NCBI RefSeq assembly: GCF_964642095.1
Contig: NZ_OZ209244.1
Location: forward strand, 2,356,001 to 2,420,000
DNA: 64,000 nucleotides
Reading direction: 5' to 3'
Origin: Fretibacterium fastidiosum
GTDB lineage: Bacteria; Synergistota; Synergistia; Synergistales; Aminobacteriaceae
The notes below the pieces were generated by a model. The model did no database searches. It had not been told where the DNA came from and saw nothing but the letters and a program-made list of their open reading frames with translations. The position numbers and the translations under genes were made by a program. Position 1 is the stretch's first letter; each line of letters opens with the position of its first letter. Of the stretch, positions 8,585 to 17,743 are shown one piece after another.

Positions 8585-9415
8585 TCAGCCCTTCCGGCTT
8601 CGCATCAGGTAGTCCTTCACCGCGTTTTTCCCGACGGGGTACCGCTCCGCCACCGCGCCCGCGACGTCCCGCACCGTCGCCCCCTCCGCAGCCATGGCGT
8701 CCGCGCAGGCCTGCCAGCAGGCCTCACCCTGCGAGCCGTCCACTGCGCCCTCCGGACAGCCCTCGACCACGAGGACCATCTCCCCCTTCAGCCCCTCCTC
8801 CAGGCGTTTCAGGACCTCCGACAGCGTGCCCCGGACGGCCTCCTGGTGGACCTTGCTGATCTCCCGCACCAGCGCGGCGCGCCGATCGCCAAGCGCCTCC
8901 GCCATCTCCGCGATCTGGCGCTCCGCCTTGTGCGGCGAGACATAAAAGCACAGCGTCCAGGGCAGGCGCTCCAACGACTGGAGGAGCCTGCGGCGCGGCC
9001 CCGGCTTCTCCGGAGGGAAGCCCAGAAACGTGAAGGGCTGCGGCGTGAGCCCGGACAACAGCACCGCCGGCAGCACGGCCGAGGGGCCGGGCAGGACGTC
9101 CGCAGGCAGCCCTTCCTCCACGGCGTTCTTCAGCAGGATCCAGCCCGGGTCCGAGACGCCGGGCGTGCCCGCGTCGCTGATCACCGCGACGCTCTTTCCC
9201 TCCCTCAACGCCTCCATCAGGCGCGGGAGGCAGCGGTTCTCGTTGTGCAGGTGGAAGGGGACGAGGGGGGCCGCGATCTCGTAGCGGCGGAGCAGGACGG
9301 AGGACGTTCTGGTGTCCTCGCAGGCGATCAGGTCCGCCGAGCGGAGGACGCGCAGCGCGCGAAGGGTGATGTCCTCAAGGTTGCCGATGGGCGTCGGGAC
9401 AAGCGTCAGAGGCAT
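8585..9415 (-). CDS. rsmI: 16S rRNA (cytidine-1402-2'-O)-methyltransferase RsmI
   Basis: A 276-residue tetrapyrrole-methylase-fold enzyme that 2'-O-methylates C1402 of 16S rRNA using AdoMet, tuning P-site decoding. Family hallmarks are VPTPIGNLEDITLRA at the N-terminus, ACEDTRTS, SDAGTPGVSDPG and LPGPSAVLPA. The ATG at 9415 is chosen because the family begins directly with this VPTPIGNL strand; an in-frame upstream start would add eight residues. The upstream methyltransferase gene ends 20 bp before, so the two are probably one transcript that starts at or above smc. Confidence 0.93.
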   Translation of the reverse strand: MPLTLVPTPIGNLEDITLRALRVLRSADLIACEDTRTSSVLLRRYEIAAPLVPFHLHNENRCLPRLMEALREGKSVAVISDAGTPGVSDPGWILLKNAVEEGLPADVLPGPSAVLPAVLLSGLTPQPFTFLGFPPEKPGPRRRLLQSLERLPWTLCFYVSPHKAERQIAEMAEALGDRRAALVREISKVHQEAVRGTLSEVLKRLEEGLKGEMVLVVEGCPEGAVDGSQGEACWQACADAMAAEGATVRDVAGAVAERYPVGKNAVKDYLMRSRKG

Positions 9416-9435
9416 CGTGCATCGTTCCTCTCTGG

Positions 9436-10191
9436 TCAATTCAGCCCGGAGGGCTCATAAGCGCTCAGGAGTTCTTCCGTGTACCGCCCGTCGGCCCCCA
9501 GCACGAAGAGCGGAGGCTCCACGGTCATCCCCTCCCCGCCTCCGCGAGCGCACTCCAGAAGGAGGAGGTTCGACGGCACGCCCGGACGCGGGTGCACCAA
9601 CCGCATCCTCTTGGGGGCGAGGTCGTGCGCCGACACCACAGCCATCAAGGGCGCCATGCGGTCCGTGCGGAGGACGCAGAAGAGCCGTCCTCCGCGCTTC
9701 AAGAGGCGCGCGCCGGCGGCCGCTACGTCCTGAAGCGTGCAGCAGGCGCTCTCGTCCTCCGACGCCCCGTGGCGGGCGATGGCCAGGGAGGGGAGAGGGC
9801 TCACCCTCCCACGGTCCGGCGTCTCGTAGGGAGGGTTCACCACCAGTCCGTCGAAGGATTCTCTGGGCAGCAGCGACGCATCCCGCAGGTCCCCGCAGAG
9901 GAACCTCACCCGGTCCTGAAGGCCGTTTTCAGTCCGGTTGCGCTCCGCCAGCTCCACGAGCTCCGGCTGAAGTTCGAGCCCCACCACGTGGAACGGTGGG
10001 GGGAAGCGCAGGGCCAGCATCAGGGACACGGCCCCCGACGCCGAGCCCAACTCCACGAAGCGGGGCCGCCGCGCCCGGCGGCGCACCCATGCGGCCAGCA
10101 GCACCGTGTCCATGCTGACGCGCGGCCCCGCCGCCGGCTGCCACAGGCGGAGCCGACCATAGAGGAGGTCGTCCCTCGTCGCCTCCTCCAT
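9436..10191 (-). CDS. TrmN6-like tRNA1(Val) adenine-37 N6-methyltransferase
   Basis: A 251-residue class I AdoMet-dependent methyltransferase. An N-terminal LWQPAAGPRVSMDTVLLAAW segment, a Rossmann core starting FVELGSASGAVSLMLA, and the catalytic NPPYETP motif match the YfiC/TrmN6 family, which makes m6A37 in tRNA1(Val). The NPPY motif shows N6-adenine or glutamine chemistry. The start codon overlaps the smc stop by one base (TGATG), and rsmI follows, so it sits in a translation and RNA-modification run. Substrate specificity is inferred from family only. Confidence 0.85.
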   Translation of the reverse strand: MEEATRDDLLYGRLRLWQPAAGPRVSMDTVLLAAWVRRRARRPRFVELGSASGAVSLMLALRFPPPFHVVGLELQPELVELAERNRTENGLQDRVRFLCGDLRDASLLPRESFDGLVVNPPYETPDRGRVSPLPSLAIARHGASEDESACCTLQDVAAAGARLLKRGGRLFCVLRTDRMAPLMAVVSAHDLAPKRMRLVHPRPGVPSNLLLLECARGGGEGMTVEPPLFVLGADGRYTEELLSAYEPSGLN

Positions 10192-13100
10192 CAGCGGTAG
10201 CTCTCCACGTCGATGCCGACGATGCGGGACAGGCCGGGCTCCACCATCGTCACCCCGTAGATGAGGTCGGCGCGCTCCATCGTCGTCCGCCGGTGCGTCA
10301 TGACGATCAGCTGCAACGACCGGGAATACTCCTTCGCCAGGTCGGCGAAGCGGATGAGGTTGTACTCGTCGAGGGCCGCATCCACCTCGTCCAGCACGGC
10401 CAGCGGGACCTTCGCCACTTCGAGGGCGGCGAAGAGCTGGGCGATGGCCGTCAGGGACTGCTCGCCGCCCGAAAGCTGCGAGATGTTCTGCAGCTTCTTG
10501 CCCGGCGGCCGCGCGTAGATATCCACTCCGCGCTCCCAGATGTTCGTGCCCTCCTGAAGCGTCAGCCTGGCCTCGCCCCCGGCAAAGAGCCGCTGAAAGA
10601 GCGCGTTGAAGCGGGCGTCGATCTCCGCCATCGCGCCGACAAAGGTGGCCTCCACCTGAGCGTCCGTCTGCCGGATCAGCTCTCTCAGCTCGTCGGCGCC
10701 GCCCCGCACGTCCTCCAGCTGGTCGCCGAGGAAGTCCACCCGCTCCGTCAGGGAGGTGTCCTCGGAGAGGGCCCCCAGGTTGTACGGTCCCAGGGCCTTC
10801 AGCTCGCGCTCCAATTTGCGGAGGGAGGCGATGAGGTCACGCCCTCCCTCGACCTCCCTGGCCTCCGCTGCGTCGTAGGGGTACTTCTCGTCCCACAGCT
10901 CCATCAGCTGGCCGCGCTCCGCCCCCACCGCGGTCAGCCTCTCCTCCAGAGCCGCGATCTCCGCCTGCCGTCCCGACTCCGCCGCGTCGGCGCGGCTTGA
11001 ACGGGCCCGAAGCCGTTCAAGGCGAAAATGGGCCTGTCTGAGACGCCCCCGCTCCTCCTCGAGGCGGCGGGCCAATGCCTGTTCCTCGCGGTGCAGCGTC
11101 AGGCGTTCGCGCCCGATGCCGCCAAGGAGCGTGCGCCGCTCCGCCTCCTCCCTCCTCCCGGCTTCGGCCTCCTCCGTCAGGCGTTCCACCTGGCCGGACA
11201 GGGCCGCGTACTCGCCCTCCATCCGCTCCGCGATGGCCCGCGCGCCGCGAAGCCGCTCCTCCGCGAGGGAGAGCTCCGCGCGCATGGGGGCCAGGGCGGC
11301 CTCCATCCCCTCCTCGTCCGCGATCTCGTTCAACCCGGAGAGCTCTTCCTCAAGCGCTTTCGTCCGCGCCCCTGAGGAGCGCAGGTCGGCCTTCAGCTCC
11401 TCCGCCCTGGCCGCACCCTGAGCGCGATCCGCCTCGAGGCGTTCAACGGAGGCCCGCAGTGCGGCAAGCGCCCTGGCGGAGGCTGCAGCGTCCGTCCTCA
11501 GCCGCTCCAGCTCCGCCGCCGCCCCGTCCCGCGCGGCGGACAGCTCCTGCTCCCGCGCCTCGTCCGCGCGGAGGACCCCGTCTGCCTCCTCGATGCGCCT
11601 GCGCAGCTCCTCGATGGCCTCCTGAGCCTGCGCAATCTGCTGGTTCAGGACGATGGCGCTGGCCCTTTGACGCCCCCGTCCGCCGCTGACCGTCCCCGAT
11701 GGGGCGAAGACCTCGCCGTCAAGGGTGGCGATGGGGAAGCGGGCCCCCTGCTTCGCCAGGCTGCTGCCGAGGGCAAAGTCCTCCACGATGAGCAGGTCCC
11801 CCATCATGTGAAGGAGCGCAGGCTCCCAGGGGGAGCGCACCTGAATCAGGTCCATGGCCCAGCCCACGACGCCGGTCGAGGGCAGCCTGAAGCGGGCGTC
11901 GCGGTCCCTGGGCCGGCAGCGCTCAAGGGGCAGGTAGGTTGCGCGCCCCGCGCGGCGCTGCTTCAGGAGCTCGATCCCCTCCTGGGCCTCATCGAGCGTG
12001 CGGACCAGGAGCCAGAACTGCCGCCCGCCCAGGTACGCCTCAAGGGCCGGGGCGATGCCCGAAGGGCAGGAGAAGGCCTCCGCCGCCACCTCGGGACGGG
12101 AGCGCATACGGTTCAGGCGCGAGGCCGAGAGCAGGAGACGGACGGGCTCCGGATAGACGGAGGCCCCGGCGCTGTCCCTCAGGGAGTCCAAATCCCCCTC
12201 GCGGTGCGCCCGATCCCGCCTCATCTGCTGCAGCGTCGCCGCCTGCTTCTGGCAGGAGGCGTAAAGGACCGCGTGCTCGTCCGTCAGGCGCCCGTGCCTG
12301 GCGGACGCTTCCGCGACCCGACGCTCCAGCGCGGCGCCCGCCTCCGCCCGGCAGCGCTCCTCCTCCCGGAGGCGCTCCAGCTCCACTGCGCCCTCCCGAT
12401 CGGAGGCGGCGAGGGCCCGCAGCTCCGCCTCCGCCCGCGAAGCGGAAAGCCGCCGCTCCGCCAGCTCATCCCGCAGGCGTTGACGGCGCTCCCTCTCACG
12501 CTCCACGCCCGCGCGGCTCTCGTCGAGCTCCCGCGCCCGCGCCTCGATCGCCTCCCGGCACCCCGCAAGCCGCCGCTCTCCTTCGGCCACGTCCCCTCTC
12601 GCAGAGTCCAGCTCCTGCCTCAGGGCGTCCCGCCGCTCCTCGTCCTTCCGCACCTCATCCAGAAGCACGGCCCGCCTCTCCAGGATGGCGCGGACGCGCG
12701 CCGCGCTCTGAAAGGCCTGACGCTGCAGCGCGTCCCTGCGCGCGGCCAGCTCCTCCATCCGCGCCGTGAAGGCCCTCTCGTCGAAGCCCTGTCCCCTCAG
12801 CGCCTCCTCGGCGCCCAGGAGGGCCCGTCGCCAGACCTCGCGCCAACGGACCTCGGAGTCCAGGCGCACGCGCAAAAGCTGTGCCTCGGAGCGCAGCGCG
12901 GCTCCGGACCGCTCCAGCTCCAGGCGCTTTGAAAAGTAGAAGTCGCGGCGAAGGACCTCCAGGTTGTCCAGGATGCCCCGGGCCTCCACGGCCACCCCGA
13001 CGTCCGCGGCGATCTCAGCGCGGCGATCGTTGAGGTCCTGAATCAGGGTCTCGATCCTCCGGGCCTCGCTCAGAGCGTCGTCGAGCCGCTTCAGCGTCTC

Positions 13101-13601
13101 GTCCCGGCGGGCGCGGTAGCGGTCGACGCCGAACAGGAGGTCCAGCTGGCGCCGGCGCTCCCTGGGCCGCTGGTGGATGGCCGCAGAGACCTCCCCCTGG
13201 CCGATGAAGGCGAAGCCCTCCCCCGAAAGGGAGAATCGCTCCTTCACCGCGTCCAGGTCCTGAAGCAGGATCCGTTCCTCATCCAGCAGCAGCGTCCCGC
13301 CACCCTCCGCGTACTGGCGGCACAGGACGGCCCGATCCTCGCCCTTCGTCACGACGAGGCGCACCTCGGCCCCCTTCGCCGGGGGGACGGAGATGCTGCC
13401 CGAAAACAGGAGGTCGCTCTGCCGGAGGATGCGAAGGGCCGTCCCGCTGCCCTCGCCCAGAATCCACCTCAGCGCGTCCAGGATGTTGCTCTTGCCGCTC
13501 CCGTTGGGGCCGACGATGGCGGTGAATCCACCGTTGAACGTGAAGCTGCAGGGGCTGCCGAAGCTCTTGAAGCCCTTAAGGTGCAGGGACTCGATGGACA
13601 A
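10191..13601 (-). CDS. smc: Chromosome segregation ATPase SMC
   Basis: A protein of about 1136 residues that forms the rod-and-hinge core of the bacterial condensin and organises the chromosome behind the replication origin. Walker A GPNGSGKS at 31-38, long coiled coils rich in Arg/Glu/Ala, a hinge around residues 480-640, a second coil, then the C-lobe with signature LSGGEQSLTAIA and Walker B VLDEVDAALDE. The TTG start at 13601 follows a GGGAGGAG site and gives the usual SIESLHLKGFKSF beginning. A start further upstream would lie deeper inside the RNase G gene, which this gene already overlaps by 26 bp. The kleisin partners ScpA/ScpB are not in the window. Confidence 0.95.
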   Translation of the reverse strand: MSIESLHLKGFKSFGSPCSFTFNGGFTAIVGPNGSGKSNILDALRWILGEGSGTALRILRQSDLLFSGSISVPPAKGAEVRLVVTKGEDRAVLCRQYAEGGGTLLLDEERILLQDLDAVKERFSLSGEGFAFIGQGEVSAAIHQRPRERRRQLDLLFGVDRYRARRDETLKRLDDALSEARRIETLIQDLNDRRAEIAADVGVAVEARGILDNLEVLRRDFYFSKRLELERSGAALRSEAQLLRVRLDSEVRWREVWRRALLGAEEALRGQGFDERAFTARMEELAARRDALQRQAFQSAARVRAILERRAVLLDEVRKDEERRDALRQELDSARGDVAEGERRLAGCREAIEARARELDESRAGVERERERRQRLRDELAERRLSASRAEAELRALAASDREGAVELERLREEERCRAEAGAALERRVAEASARHGRLTDEHAVLYASCQKQAATLQQMRRDRAHREGDLDSLRDSAGASVYPEPVRLLLSASRLNRMRSRPEVAAEAFSCPSGIAPALEAYLGGRQFWLLVRTLDEAQEGIELLKQRRAGRATYLPLERCRPRDRDARFRLPSTGVVGWAMDLIQVRSPWEPALLHMMGDLLIVEDFALGSSLAKQGARFPIATLDGEVFAPSGTVSGGRGRQRASAIVLNQQIAQAQEAIEELRRRIEEADGVLRADEAREQELSAARDGAAAELERLRTDAAASARALAALRASVERLEADRAQGAARAEELKADLRSSGARTKALEEELSGLNEIADEEGMEAALAPMRAELSLAEERLRGARAIAERMEGEYAALSGQVERLTEEAEAGRREEAERRTLLGGIGRERLTLHREEQALARRLEEERGRLRQAHFRLERLRARSSRADAAESGRQAEIAALEERLTAVGAERGQLMELWDEKYPYDAAEAREVEGGRDLIASLRKLERELKALGPYNLGALSEDTSLTERVDFLGDQLEDVRGGADELRELIRQTDAQVEATFVGAMAEIDARFNALFQRLFAGGEARLTLQEGTNIWERGVDIYARPPGKKLQNISQLSGGEQSLTAIAQLFAALEVAKVPLAVLDEVDAALDEYNLIRFADLAKEYSRSLQLIVMTHRRTTMERADLIYGVTMVEPGLSRIVGIDVESYR

Positions 13602-15087
13602 CGATGGAACTCTCCTCCCGCCGCTCAAGCTGGTGCGCCCGATGCTCCACCGCGCTCAGCGTCCCCTGAAGCTCGATGCGGTACTTGCTCCAGGCGAAGT
13701 CCGGCATTCCGGCGACGAGGATCTTCACGTCCAGCTCCCGTTCCCACATCGCGAGGTACGTATCGCGGACGTACTGCGCGACCATGGAGTTGGCCTGCAG
13801 CAGCAGGGCCTCCGCGCGGTTCGTCTGCGCTATCTTCCTCAGGAAGCGCTTGATGGACAGGGCCAGCGTGTCCTCCCGCAGCACCCAGCCGTTGTCGTTG
13901 CAGAAGGGGCACCCGCGGGTCATCACGGACCTCAGATCCGGCCTCCCGCGCTTGCGGGTCAGCTCCACCAGGCCAAGCTGCGTCATGCTGAACACGCGGG
14001 CCCTCGACCGATCCAGCTGAAAGACCTCCTCGAGGCGATCCAGCAGCTTTTTTCGGTCCTCCTCAAACTCCATGTCGATGAAATCCACCACGACGATCCC
14101 GCCGATGGACCTCAGGCGCAGCTGACGGGCCACCTCGTCCGCCGCCTCCAGGTTCGTCGCCAGCGTCGTGTGTCTCATGTCCAGGTCCCCGACGTACTTG
14201 CCGGTGTTCACGTCGATCACCGTCAGGGCCTCTGTGTGTTCGATCACGAGGTAGGCGCCCGATCGGAGCCAGACCTTGCGCTCCAGGGCCTGCTCGATCT
14301 CCGCCTCGACGCCGTAGTACTCGAAGATGGGGACGGCTCCCTCGTAGAGGGAGACCTGCGGACGGTCCGTCTTGTAGAGCGTCGCGACGTACTCGTTCAC
14401 GTGCCGCATCTCCTCGGCGCTGTCGAGGATGATCTCATCGACGCTGCCGTGGACCTCGTCCCGCAACACCCGCCCCAAAAGCCCCCGGTCCTTGTACAAA
14501 AGGCAGGGGGCGGCCTGGAGCTCCGCGTCGTGCTCAATCTCGCGCCAGAGCGCCAGCAGGGACTCCACGTCCGCGGCCAGCGTCTCCTCGTCCACGCCCT
14601 CCGCGGCGGTTCGGATGATCACGCCGAAGTCGTCCCCCTTCAACTCCCTGGCGAAGTGGCGCAATCGCCTCCGCTCTTCCTCATCGACGATGCGGCGGGA
14701 CACGCCGGCCTCTCCGCCGTCGGGGACCAGCACGAGGTAGCGTCCCGGCAGGGAGATGCGCGGGGTCACGCGGGCCCCCTTGTTCTTGATGGCCGTCTTC
14801 GTGACCTGCACCACGATCTCCTGGTTCTCGACCACCTTCATGCCGTGTACGTCGTTGAGGTACAAAAAGGCGTTTCGTCCCTCGCCGATGGTGACGAAGG
14901 CCGCGTTGATCCCCGGCAACACGCTTTCCACCCTGGCCTTGTAGATCTCCCCGGCTTTCTGACGGTCCCACATGCGCTCTATAAAGACGTCCGCCAGCCG
15001 CCCACCCTCGAGGATCGCGACGCGCGTCTCCTCGTCCTCGCGGGTGTCGGCGATGATCTTTCGCTCCACACAGTCTAAAGACGACAT
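13576..15087 (-). CDS. rng: Ribonuclease G/E family endoribonuclease
   Basis: A 503-residue endoribonuclease for rRNA maturation and mRNA turnover. It has an N-terminal S1-like RNA-binding region (about 40-125, with KARVESVLPGINAAFV), the DNase I-like catalytic core with metal-binding aspartates in LTVIDVNTGKY and VVDFIDMEF, and the zinc-link cysteines in RGCPFCNDNGWV. It lacks the long disordered degradosome scaffold of RNase E, so it is of the RNase G type. A strong TAAGGAGG site precedes ATG 15087. The gene follows the radical SAM pair on the same strand after a 126-bp gap and overlaps smc. Confidence 0.92.
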   Translation of the reverse strand: MSSLDCVERKIIADTREDEETRVAILEGGRLADVFIERMWDRQKAGEIYKARVESVLPGINAAFVTIGEGRNAFLYLNDVHGMKVVENQEIVVQVTKTAIKNKGARVTPRISLPGRYLVLVPDGGEAGVSRRIVDEEERRRLRHFARELKGDDFGVIIRTAAEGVDEETLAADVESLLALWREIEHDAELQAAPCLLYKDRGLLGRVLRDEVHGSVDEIILDSAEEMRHVNEYVATLYKTDRPQVSLYEGAVPIFEYYGVEAEIEQALERKVWLRSGAYLVIEHTEALTVIDVNTGKYVGDLDMRHTTLATNLEAADEVARQLRLRSIGGIVVVDFIDMEFEEDRKKLLDRLEEVFQLDRSRARVFSMTQLGLVELTRKRGRPDLRSVMTRGCPFCNDNGWVLREDTLALSIKRFLRKIAQTNRAEALLLQANSMVAQYVRDTYLAMWERELDVKILVAGMPDFAWSKYRIELQGTLSAVEHRAHQLERREESSIVVHRVPAP

Positions 15088-15213
15088 TTGTCCTCCTTAG
15101 GGATCCGAGGGCCGGCCCGCAAGGTACCGCTGCGCCGCCGGCTCTCGTAAATTTTCAGCCGCCCGAACGGGCCTGCCCTTAGGGGCAGCCGCTCAGGACC
15201 GCTCAATCGTTCT

Positions 15214-15855
15214 TCAGTTCAGGATCGGGGCTTTTTCGCCCTCCGCCCCCAGGACCACGGCCAGAGGGCCGATGGCCACCCTCACGACGTTCAGGTCTTG
15301 CCACCCCTCCAGGACGCCGTCCGCGATCATCTTTCGGACCCAGCCGCCGATGCCGTTTTGGGCGGGGTGGGCCAGCACGAAATCCACCCAGTCGGCGCCA
15401 CCGTCTTCCTCGACGTCAACCCCGCTTGCACCCCGCAGCAGTTCGTCGCCGTAGAAGGCCTGCGCCCGCGCCAGAAGCTCCTCGGAACCGAGGGGCCCCA
15501 CGCAGCGCACCCAGTAGCGGGCCGCCTGGCAGACCTTGCCCAGCGACGGCGCGCCCTCCTCAGGCAGCTCGTAGGACAGCAGGCGAAAGTCCACGGGCAT
15601 CGCCGCGTTCCACCGCGCGAGGAGGTCCTCCGGCACCTCATCGAGGTACACGTCCACGAGCTCTCCGAGGGCGACGACGCCCGCCGGCAGCTCAGGCGCG
15701 AAACTCATCTTCGGGTGCGGAGAACAGCCCAGGGTCTGCGTCAGGCTGAGCCCGGCGCGCAGCGCGGAACGGGTGAAGATCGAGGCCAGCGCTACGTGAG
15801 GGACAAAACACGCAAAGTTGCGTTTCTCGTAGCGAACGCGCACGCGGACGCTCAC
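15214..15855 (-). CDS. TIGR03936/DUF2344 radical-SAM-linked protein
   Basis: A 213-residue cytoplasmic protein of the TIGR03936 family, which is nearly always encoded next to, or fused with, a TIGR03960 radical SAM protein. The N-terminal VRYEKRNFACFVPHVALASIFTR and the LSLTQTLGCSPHPKMSFAPELP segment are characteristic. The biochemical role is unknown. The GTG start overlaps the TGA stop of the radical SAM gene (GTGA), so translation is coupled. The start must lie here, because extending upstream would run across the end of that gene. Confidence 0.85.
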   Translation of the reverse strand: MSVRVRVRYEKRNFACFVPHVALASIFTRSALRAGLSLTQTLGCSPHPKMSFAPELPAGVVALGELVDVYLDEVPEDLLARWNAAMPVDFRLLSYELPEEGAPSLGKVCQAARYWVRCVGPLGSEELLARAQAFYGDELLRGASGVDVEEDGGADWVDFVLAHPAQNGIGGWVRKMIADGVLEGWQDLNVVRVAIGPLAVVLGAEGEKAPILN

Positions 15856-17660
15856 AGCGCCGCCTCCCGGCACCCCAGGCCACAGCCCGCACAGCCGTCC
15901 CGGCAGTTCGGCGAGAGCTTCCCTTCGTAGGCACGACGCCGCTCGCGGAGCAGGAAGTCCTTTCGCACCCCAGGATGGATGTGATCCCAGGGCAGCGCCT
16001 CCGACGTGCCGCGCTCGCGCGTGAAGTCGAGGGGGTCCAGCCCGCAGTGCTCGAAGGCGTCCAGCCACCGCTGCAGGTTGAAGGTTTCGCTCCAGCCGTC
16101 GAAGCGCGCGCCCGTGCGCCAGGCCCGTTCGATGACGTCCGACGTGCGCCGGTCCCCGCGCGACAGGACGCCCTCCAGAAACGTCTGCTCCGGCTCATGG
16201 TAGCTCAGGGACAGGCTGCGGTCCCGCACGCCGGCCTTGAGGCGCCGTCCCTTCTCCCTGAGCTCCTCGATGGAGTTCTGCCTCTCCCACTGAAAGGGCG
16301 TGTGCGCCTTGGGGACGAAGCCGGCCACCGACACGCTGATGGAGGCCCTGCGCCGCCCCAGGGTCCGGCCCAGCTTCAGGGCTCCCCGCGCGAGCTCCAG
16401 GATGCCGTCCAGGTCCTCGTCGCGCTCCGTCGGGAGGCCCATCATGAAGTACAGCTTCACCCGGTCCCAGCCACGGGAGAACGTCTCCGTCAGACAGGCC
16501 CGAATGGAGTCCTCGTCCACGCCCTTGTTGATGACGTCGCGCAGCCTCTGAGTCCCTGCTTCGGGGGCGAAGGTCAGCCCTCCGCGGCGCAGCTGCTGCA
16601 GGCGCCCCGCCAGCCCGACGGAGAAGCTGTCCACCCTGAGGCTGGGGAGGCCCAGCCGCGCACGGCGCTCCAGGAGCGGCCCCGTCAGCTCGTCGATCAG
16701 CCGTTCGATCTCCGAGTAGTCGCAGGAGGCCAACGACAGGAGCCCCAGTTCGTCCCACCCCGTCCGGCGCAGGAGCGCAAGCACGGCGCTGACGACCTGG
16801 TCTAGGCTCCGCTCCCGGACCGGGCGGCAGATCATCCCGGCCTGACAGAAGCGGCACCCCCGGCTGCAGCCCCGAAAGAGCTCCAGGACCGCACGGTCGT
16901 GGACGATGTTCACCGACGGGACGACCATGGAATCGGGGATGAAGACCGAGTTGAAGTCGAGCCGAATCTGGCGCTCCGCGAGGAAGGGGGCCTCAGCGGG
17001 GGACAGGGGACGCCCCCTGTCGTCCGAGGCGTAGAGGGAGGGGACGTACACCCCCTTCACCTTCGCGCAGGCCGCAAGGCGGGCGGCGCGGTCCTGTCCT
17101 CTGGTTCCCTCCAGGACGGGGAGCAGGTCGGGGAGCACCGCCTCCCCGTCGCCGATGCAAAAGAGGTCGATGAAGGCGTGCAGGGGCTCCGGAACGAAGG
17201 CCCCGTGTCCGCCCGCAACGACGATGGGGTCCTCCCTGCGGCGGTCTTCGGCGCGGAGGGGAATGCCCGCGAGGTCCAGGATCGTGAGGACGTTCGTGTA
17301 CCCCATCTCGTGCTGCAGGGTGAAGCCCACCACGTCGAAGTCCGACAGCGGCCTGCGCTGCTCGACGGACGTCAGCGGCAGCCCGCGGGCCCGCAGGAGC
17401 GCCTCCATGTCCCCCCAGGGGCAGTAGGCGCGATCCACAAGACAGCCCAGCGCGCGGATGAGGGGCGCCAGGATTTGAAACCCGTAATAGCTCATGCCGA
17501 TCTCGTACACGTCGGGAAAGGCGAGACAGACCCGCAGCCCGTTCCCCTCGTCCCAGGACGGCAGGGCATAGCTGCGCCATTCGTTGCCACAGTAGCGCGA
17601 CGGGCGCGACACCTGGGACAGGAGCGGCCAGTCCGGCCGCTTGAACTCGGGGAAAAGCAT
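15852..17660 (-). CDS. TIGR03960 family B12-binding-domain radical SAM protein
   Basis: A 602-residue protein: an N-terminal cobalamin-binding-like domain (about 40-190), a radical SAM core with CSRGCRFC as the 4Fe-4S/AdoMet motif (about residue 265), and a Cys-rich C-terminus (CRDGCAGCGLGC) that may bind a second cluster. Family members are of unknown substrate. They co-occur with TIGR03936 proteins and, as here, RNase G, which hints at RNA or ribosome modification. The gene begins 83 bp after rodA, with GGAAGGAG before ATG 17660. Family firm, function open. Confidence 0.88.
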   Translation of the reverse strand: MLFPEFKRPDWPLLSQVSRPSRYCGNEWRSYALPSWDEGNGLRVCLAFPDVYEIGMSYYGFQILAPLIRALGCLVDRAYCPWGDMEALLRARGLPLTSVEQRRPLSDFDVVGFTLQHEMGYTNVLTILDLAGIPLRAEDRRREDPIVVAGGHGAFVPEPLHAFIDLFCIGDGEAVLPDLLPVLEGTRGQDRAARLAACAKVKGVYVPSLYASDDRGRPLSPAEAPFLAERQIRLDFNSVFIPDSMVVPSVNIVHDRAVLELFRGCSRGCRFCQAGMICRPVRERSLDQVVSAVLALLRRTGWDELGLLSLASCDYSEIERLIDELTGPLLERRARLGLPSLRVDSFSVGLAGRLQQLRRGGLTFAPEAGTQRLRDVINKGVDEDSIRACLTETFSRGWDRVKLYFMMGLPTERDEDLDGILELARGALKLGRTLGRRRASISVSVAGFVPKAHTPFQWERQNSIEELREKGRRLKAGVRDRSLSLSYHEPEQTFLEGVLSRGDRRTSDVIERAWRTGARFDGWSETFNLQRWLDAFEHCGLDPLDFTRERGTSEALPWDHIHPGVRKDFLLRERRRAYEGKLSPNCRDGCAGCGLGCREAAL

Positions 17661-17743
17661 TCAAAAAAGACTCCTTCCAGGAGGCACGGGGGGCCGCGGG
17701 CCCTTTCCGTGCATGGCCGTCAGCGCAAGTGCGAGGCCGTTCC

